This document shows, one piece after another, positions 4,621 to 8,616 of a stretch of DNA of 8,616 nt. Below the pieces are notes generated by a model. The model did no database searches. It saw only the letters and a program-made list of their open reading frames with translations, and was not told the origin of the DNA. Positions within the stretch are counted from its first letter, which is position 1; each line of letters starts with the position of its first letter. The stretch is from an uncultured Porphyromonadaceae bacterium (GTDB lineage Bacteria > Bacteroidota > Bacteroidia > Bacteroidales > Muribaculaceae). The position numbers and the translations under genes were made by a program. The stretch covers positions 1 to 8,616 of the forward strand of contig USKE01000086.1 of the NCBI GenBank assembly GCA_900555165.1. The letters run 5' to 3'.

Positions 4621-6246
4621 ATGAAACATTTCTACACGGCCCTACTGTTTGCGGCAATGTCGGCAATGTCGGCAATGTCGGCATCAGCCACGACCCAGTC
4701 ACTGCCGGTAACACGAGCCGGCACGCTGAAACACACGCCGGCCGCTCTGACAAGAGCCGAATCGTCGCTTGACTCAAAGGCAATGCGTCCACTCCCGGAT
4801 GCGCCGGTTCTCAAAAACACTCCGGCCGATGACGAGACAGTGGAAATCACCGTACCGTCGGGAGAATGGATCCCGCTCGGCACCGGCACCTGGTGCGAAG
4901 GGCTCTTCACCGAATACGGCGCCGACGATGACCTGCGCTGGCCCGTGGAAATCGAGCAGTCGGCAGAGCAGCCGGGATGGTACAGGTGCATCCCATACGG
5001 CAGCAATTCGCCGATTTCCGAACTCGTGGGAACACCAGACAACACCACCTACGTCTATATCAACGCAACCGACCCGGATCGCGTGTACATCCCCGAATAC
5101 GAGGTGTACAACGGACAGTACCCCTTCTGCCAGCTTGTGCCCGAGAACGGCTGGGGGAAAGCCTGGATGGAATACGGTTACATGAAAGACGGCATGATCT
5201 GTTTCGACGCCGACACCTTCGTAACCTGGTACGTTGACCGCTGGAACCTCTGCGGCGACGGCAACATGTGCATCGGCTTGCCCGGAACACACATCCCCGA
5301 CTACCGCCTGGCCACCGAGGCACCGTTCTGCGCCTACGGCAATGAAATCGGGTTAGACCTGACCGTAAAGGGTGATGACATCGCCACCCTGAAGGCTATG
5401 GTTCTCGATGGTCTGGTCGACCTGTATTCAGAGAATTCGTACATCGTGGCCGAACTCGGCACGGAAATCGATGCCGATGCAGACCGCATAATCGTCAGCG
5501 ACCTCGACAAGCGCGGCCTATACTCATATTACCTTGTGGCGCTTGACGCCGACGGCAACATCGTCAACGCCCGACTCACTACCGTAATGGCTGAATTCGA
5601 CAATGATGACGAATGGGAGACGGTAGGCACCGGCACCATGTACGAGGGAATTGTATCGCCGTTCTATATGGAACTCCCCATGACCATAATCGACGTCGAT
5701 GTAGAGAAACACAAGACGCAGCCCGGTTATTTCCGTCTAAAAGACCCGATGAAATACCACCCTGTATTGTCGACGATAATGACGCAGGGGCATGACCATC
5801 ACCACTATATCTACATCAACGCCGCCGACCCCGACGGAGGCGTGTACATCGAGGCAAGCTCGCTCGGCCTGGAGACACCTAACGGACAGGCTGCGGTATG
5901 GTCGCAGTTCGCCGACTATCTGGAGGCCGGCATGACACCAGACTATCTTAAGGGCTACGCACTCGGAGGCTCGATGACCGACGATGGCCTGATCACCTTC
6001 CCCAACAACACCCTGCTATATGCCGAACGCGGCTACAAATACGGCCAGTTCGTAAATTCGGGCGACAGAATGCGCATCGACCTCTACCACGCCACCGCCA
6101 TCCGGGAAATCGGAACCGACAATACCGACACCGCTCCCTGCCGCTATTACAACCTGCAGGGCGTGACCATCGACAACCCGGCGCAGGGGCAGACAGTGAT
6201 CCGCCTCGGCAACGGCAAGGCCGAGAAAATCATCTACCGCAATTAA
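4621..6246 (+). CDS. secreted protein with two copies of an unnamed W-x-x-L-G-T domain and a C-terminal YYNLQG tail
   Basis: A 541-residue protein of unknown function. A Sec signal peptide occupies about 1-23 (likely cut after ASA; no lipobox), with a tandem MSA repeat in it. A low-complexity segment (24-80) precedes domain copy A (about 82-205: EWIPLGTGT, QPGWYR, YVYINATDPD, DGMICF). An immunoglobulin/FN3-like beta-rich stretch (about 225-322) follows, then copy B (about 331-470: EWETVGTGT, QPGYFR, YIYINAADPD, DGLITF). Copy B contains a His cluster, GHDHHHY, at 390-396. The C-terminus (about 505-541: CRYYNLQGVTIDNPAQG) resembles short type-A T9SS-like sorting tails. Eight cysteines are visible in the mature part. 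The gene has its own promoter and is followed 33 nt later by a related gene. An extracellular or cell-surface binding role is inferred; no catalytic motif is visible. Confidence 0.8.
   Translation: MKHFYTALLFAAMSAMSAMSASATTQSLPVTRAGTLKHTPAALTRAESSLDSKAMRPLPDAPVLKNTPADDETVEITVPSGEWIPLGTGTWCEGLFTEYGADDDLRWPVEIEQSAEQPGWYRCIPYGSNSPISELVGTPDNTTYVYINATDPDRVYIPEYEVYNGQYPFCQLVPENGWGKAWMEYGYMKDGMICFDADTFVTWYVDRWNLCGDGNMCIGLPGTHIPDYRLATEAPFCAYGNEIGLDLTVKGDDIATLKAMVLDGLVDLYSENSYIVAELGTEIDADADRIIVSDLDKRGLYSYYLVALDADGNIVNARLTTVMAEFDNDDEWETVGTGTMYEGIVSPFYMELPMTIIDVDVEKHKTQPGYFRLKDPMKYHPVLSTIMTQGHDHHHYIYINAADPDGGVYIEASSLGLETPNGQAAVWSQFADYLEAGMTPDYLKGYALGGSMTDDGLITFPNNTLLYAERGYKYGQFVNSGDRMRIDLYHATAIREIGTDNTDTAPCRYYNLQGVTIDNPAQGQTVIRLGNGKAEKIIYRN
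4654..4683 (+). repeat. 9-nt tandem repeat in the signal peptide
   Basis: The unit GCAATGTCG occurs three times without interruption (4654-4680) and continues with GCA, encoding Ala-Met-Ser repeats at residues 12-21. Gain or loss of a unit would keep the frame and change the length of the signal peptide hydrophobic core near the cleavage site. It also places three extra in-frame ATG codons downstream of the start. Confidence 0.9.
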
Positions 6247-6279
6247 TTCCGGAAACAACACACCATACAGAATACAGAA

Positions 6280-8469
6280 ATGAACAGATTTCTCACCATA
6301 CTCGCCCTAACGGGCGCCCTCGCCGCCTCAGCGGCCCCCACACAGTGGATTCCGCTCGGCACCGCACAGCTGACCGAAGAGATACTCGCCGACGTGTATT
6401 CATGCCCCGCGCAGACCTACACCGTGACCGTCGAGACCGACGCCGCACAGAGCGGCTGGTACCGCGTGGTAAACCCCATGGCCGCCAACCCCTACATATC
6501 GGGCCGTTTCAGCGACGACCTGCTCTCTGACCGCGACTACTACCTGACCATCAACGCCACCAACCCCGATGCGGTCTCGATAGCCGACGGCGAAATCGGC
6601 GTCAGCGATGAAGACGGACGCTACTCGGTGATGTCGTTCCCGCTGGGCAAGCTCGACGGCAGAATCATAACCTTCGACAGCGCCGGCGACATAATACTCA
6701 TGCAGGACGACTATGAATATGACGCCAACATGAACGGCGCGTTCCGCCTCGAACTGCCCGAACAGCAGGCCGCACCTGATCCCGTCACCCTCCCCTACAT
6801 CAACGCGCTCAACACCGACGGCGCTCTTGACGGTTTCACCATCCTCGATGTGAACGGCGACGGCATAACCTGGAAACAGGACAGTTTCCTCAAGACAACC
6901 GGCATCTCGTACAACTCAGACATGCCCATGGACGACTGGCTGATCATGCCTCCCGTCGAACTGGCAGCCGGCATGAAATATCCCTTCTCGATTGACGTGC
7001 TCACCGGCGACAGCGGTACCGACGAGCGGTTCGAGGTCAAGGCCGGAACGGCCCCGACCGCCGAGGCCATGACACTGGCCGTCATCGAGCGGACCGACGC
7101 CGCCCACTCGATGTACCGCACATACACCGGCACGATACAGCCCGAGAACGACGGACTCTATTACATAGGTATTCATGCCGTCAGCGTGCCCGACACCTAC
7201 AGCATCACCCTGCGCGACCTCTCTGTTGGCGAGGCCATGCTGCCAGCTGCACCCGCCGCACCGACCGACTTCAATGTCGTGACACGCACAAACGGTTTCC
7301 TCGGCGCCGATGTCACCATGACCGCCCCCTCGACAGACCTTGACGGCAACGCGCTCGACGCACTCACATACATCCGTTTCTACCGTGACGGCACCCTGTG
7401 CCACTCGGTGATGAATCCGCGGCCCGGACAGCAGATCTCGTTTGTGACCGAAGTGCCGGCCAACGGCCGATATGACTTCTCGGCCATCGCCGAAAACAGC
7501 AACGGGCAGAGTCCCGCCGCCGAAATCAATGCGTTTGTAGGCGTTCTTGAGCCTGCGGCGCCCGCCAATGTCACGCTCACAGAGGGCACAGAACCCGGAA
7601 CCGTGACGCTGACCTGGGATGCGGTCACCGCCGACATCCGCGGCAACGAGCTGCTGCCCGAATATGTGACCTACCGCGTCTACACCACCGGCGACGACAG
7701 CACCCGCCTGCTCGACAACCTCACCGAACCGACATGCACGTTCAGCGCCTATGAGCCCGGGGCACAGCAGTTCCTGAGCTATGACGTCGTGGCCGTCAAC
7801 GCCGGCGGGATGTCAGACTTCACCCGCAGCGACATGCTCCATGTGGGCGAGCCGTACGCCGTGCCCTTCTCCGAGTCGTTTGCCGGCGGCAACTGCCTGA
7901 TGCTCTTCGCCAATATCGACGGCCATGAGGCAAAATGGAACGCCTACACCGACGACACCGATATCACCGCACAGGACAACGACGGCGGTTTCCTGGCATC
8001 CGAGGCGCATTTCATCGACGATACCGCAGGCATGATTACCGGCAAGTTCGATATCTCGGGTCTTGAGAAACCAGCGCTCGCCTTCTGGACATACAAGCTC
8101 ACACAGGATGGCCAGAACGGCAACTCGCTCACTGTAAGCGCCGACGGCCAGACCGTGGCCGACATCGAACTTGACAACATCGAGGGCGCCGACGGCTGGT
8201 ACCAGGTGGTGGCCGACCTGTCGGCCCTGAAAGGGAAGACCGTGCAGTTCACCTTCGAGTCGCGTCATAAAGTCGCTCCGGTCGTCATCATCGACAACAT
8301 GCAGATCGGCGAGGCCAACCAGGTAGGGATAACCCCGGTCATCGCCGGCAACGACGAGGGCGCACCCGTATATTACGACCTGCAGGGACGCCGCATCGAC
8401 GCCCCCGCGCCCGGTTCGGTGGTCATCACCCTCATCGGCAGCCGCGCATCGAAAACCGTAGCCCGCTGA
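6280..8469 (+). CDS. large secreted multidomain protein (W-x-x-L-G-T domain, choice-of-anchor-J-like and FN3-like modules, YYDLQG tail)
   Basis: A 729-residue protein of unknown function. The Sec signal peptide is about 1-19 (LTGALAASAA; no lipobox). One W-x-x-L-G-T domain (about 22-142: QWIPLGTAQ, SGWYRV, YYLTINATNPD, DGRIITF) is shared with the upstream protein. A jelly-roll region like choice-of-anchor J/cleaved adhesin follows (about 170-318: GFTILDVNGDGITWK, DDWLIMPPVEL). Then come two FN3-like repeats (about 326-420, and 427-520 with VTLTWDAV and YDVVAVNAGG). A second jelly-roll region (about 527-678) has ESFAGGNC, ISGLEKPALAFWTY, GWYQVVADLSALKGKTVQF and VVIIDNMQIGE. The tail (about 695-729: VYYDLQGRRIDAPAPG) matches that of the neighbour. 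These modules are common in Bacteroidales adhesins and secreted carbohydrate- or protein-binding proteins. Surface adhesion or binding is inferred; no enzyme motif is seen. Confidence 0.82.
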   Translation: MNRFLTILALTGALAASAAPTQWIPLGTAQLTEEILADVYSCPAQTYTVTVETDAAQSGWYRVVNPMAANPYISGRFSDDLLSDRDYYLTINATNPDAVSIADGEIGVSDEDGRYSVMSFPLGKLDGRIITFDSAGDIILMQDDYEYDANMNGAFRLELPEQQAAPDPVTLPYINALNTDGALDGFTILDVNGDGITWKQDSFLKTTGISYNSDMPMDDWLIMPPVELAAGMKYPFSIDVLTGDSGTDERFEVKAGTAPTAEAMTLAVIERTDAAHSMYRTYTGTIQPENDGLYYIGIHAVSVPDTYSITLRDLSVGEAMLPAAPAAPTDFNVVTRTNGFLGADVTMTAPSTDLDGNALDALTYIRFYRDGTLCHSVMNPRPGQQISFVTEVPANGRYDFSAIAENSNGQSPAAEINAFVGVLEPAAPANVTLTEGTEPGTVTLTWDAVTADIRGNELLPEYVTYRVYTTGDDSTRLLDNLTEPTCTFSAYEPGAQQFLSYDVVAVNAGGMSDFTRSDMLHVGEPYAVPFSESFAGGNCLMLFANIDGHEAKWNAYTDDTDITAQDNDGGFLASEAHFIDDTAGMITGKFDISGLEKPALAFWTYKLTQDGQNGNSLTVSADGQTVADIELDNIEGADGWYQVVADLSALKGKTVQFTFESRHKVAPVVIIDNMQIGEANQVGITPVIAGNDEGAPVYYDLQGRRIDAPAPGSVVITLIGSRASKTVAR

Positions 8470-8494
8470 CAAACGGCGCTCCCGTTCCCGTCAT

Positions 8495-8600
8495 TTCATT
8501 GTAGGGTCGCTGCATGCAGCGACCGTTTACTAGACTGGTAACCAACATATTGCTGGCCCGGTTCGGTGGCGGTCGCTGCATGCAGCGACCCTACAATGAA
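8495..8600. mobile_element. MITE/REP-like element: perfect 31-bp inverted repeat with nested palindromes
   Basis: Bases 8495-8525 are the exact reverse complement of 8570-8600, with a 44-nt spacer (8526-8569). Each arm starts (outside) with TTCATTGTAG and contains a 20-nt perfect zero-loop palindrome, GGTCGCTGCATGCAGCGACC, at 8505-8524 and 8571-8590. In RNA or single-stranded DNA it can fold either as one 31-bp stem or as two short hairpins. It encodes no protein and lies 25 nt past the stop of the secreted-protein gene. No clear target-site duplication flanks it, although TCATT at 8491-8495 repeats at 8496-8500. It could be a non-autonomous mobile repeat, a REP/BIME-type structure, or a bidirectional terminator. 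The structure is certain; the class is inferred. Confidence 0.75.
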
Positions 8601-8616
8601 TACCGGCACATTATGA

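Noticed and set aside
7813..8472. Minus-strand frame of 219 codons within the large secreted protein
   Set aside because: It is the reverse-complement shadow of a coherent FN3/jelly-roll coding sequence and has no recognisable domain.
8505..8524. dif-like recombination site for the XerC in the window
   Set aside because: The palindrome has no central spacer and does not resemble the 28-nt, two-arm dif layout.
8505..8590. CRISPR array from the two 20-nt palindromic repeats
   Set aside because: There are only two copies, arranged as mirror arms of one inverted repeat with a single 44-nt spacer, and no cas genes.

Overview
The window looks like a chromosomal segment of a GC-rich Bacteroidales gut bacterium, plausibly Muribaculaceae. 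I infer this from four things: the rpsU-xerC-hpf gene order typical of the phylum, Bacteroidetes-type promoters (TTG/TTTG, about 20 nt, TAnnTTTG), the near absence of Shine-Dalgarno sequences, and secreted proteins ending in a YY[N/D]LQG tail common in Bacteroidales surface proteins. The family-level placement is an inference.

Left part (1-1883). An operon on the minus strand reads rpsU (ribosomal protein bS21), xerC (tyrosine recombinase), hpf (ribosome hibernation factor). It starts from a textbook promoter at 1744-1774 and has a roughly 100-nt leader that can fold. xerC seems to have an additional promoter of its own in the gap after rpsU. hpf starts 3 nt after the xerC stop and is the only gene here with a strong Shine-Dalgarno (AAGGAGGA), written into the last codons of xerC. 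This is notable because bS21, made by the first gene of the same operon, is the protein known to help hide the anti-Shine-Dalgarno in this phylum.

Middle part (1884-4441). On the plus strand lie a Schlafen/AlbA_2 - HATPase - winged-helix regulator-like protein and ribD (bifunctional riboflavin deaminase/reductase), joined by an ATGA stop/start overlap. The AlbA_2 gene is visibly less GC-rich than its neighbours and carries a 21-nt tandem repeat in its linker, so it may be an acquired accessory gene lodged directly upstream of a housekeeping gene.

Right part (4442-8616). A Bacteroidetes promoter at 4516-4547 drives two tandem secreted-protein genes 33 nt apart. Both have Sec signal peptides and matching C-terminal tails. 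They share an unnamed domain of about 120-140 residues (W-x-x-[LV]-G-T ... G-[WY]-[YF]-R ... I-N-A-x-[DN]-P-D ... D-G-x-I-x-F), present twice in the first protein and once in the second. The second also has two jelly-roll (choice-of-anchor-J-like) regions and two fibronectin-III-like regions. Downstream, 8495-8600 is a striking non-coding element: a perfect 31-bp inverted repeat around a 44-nt spacer, each arm containing a 20-nt perfect palindrome. It looks like a MITE/REP-type mobile or structural element.

No rRNA, tRNA, CRISPR array or transposase gene was found.
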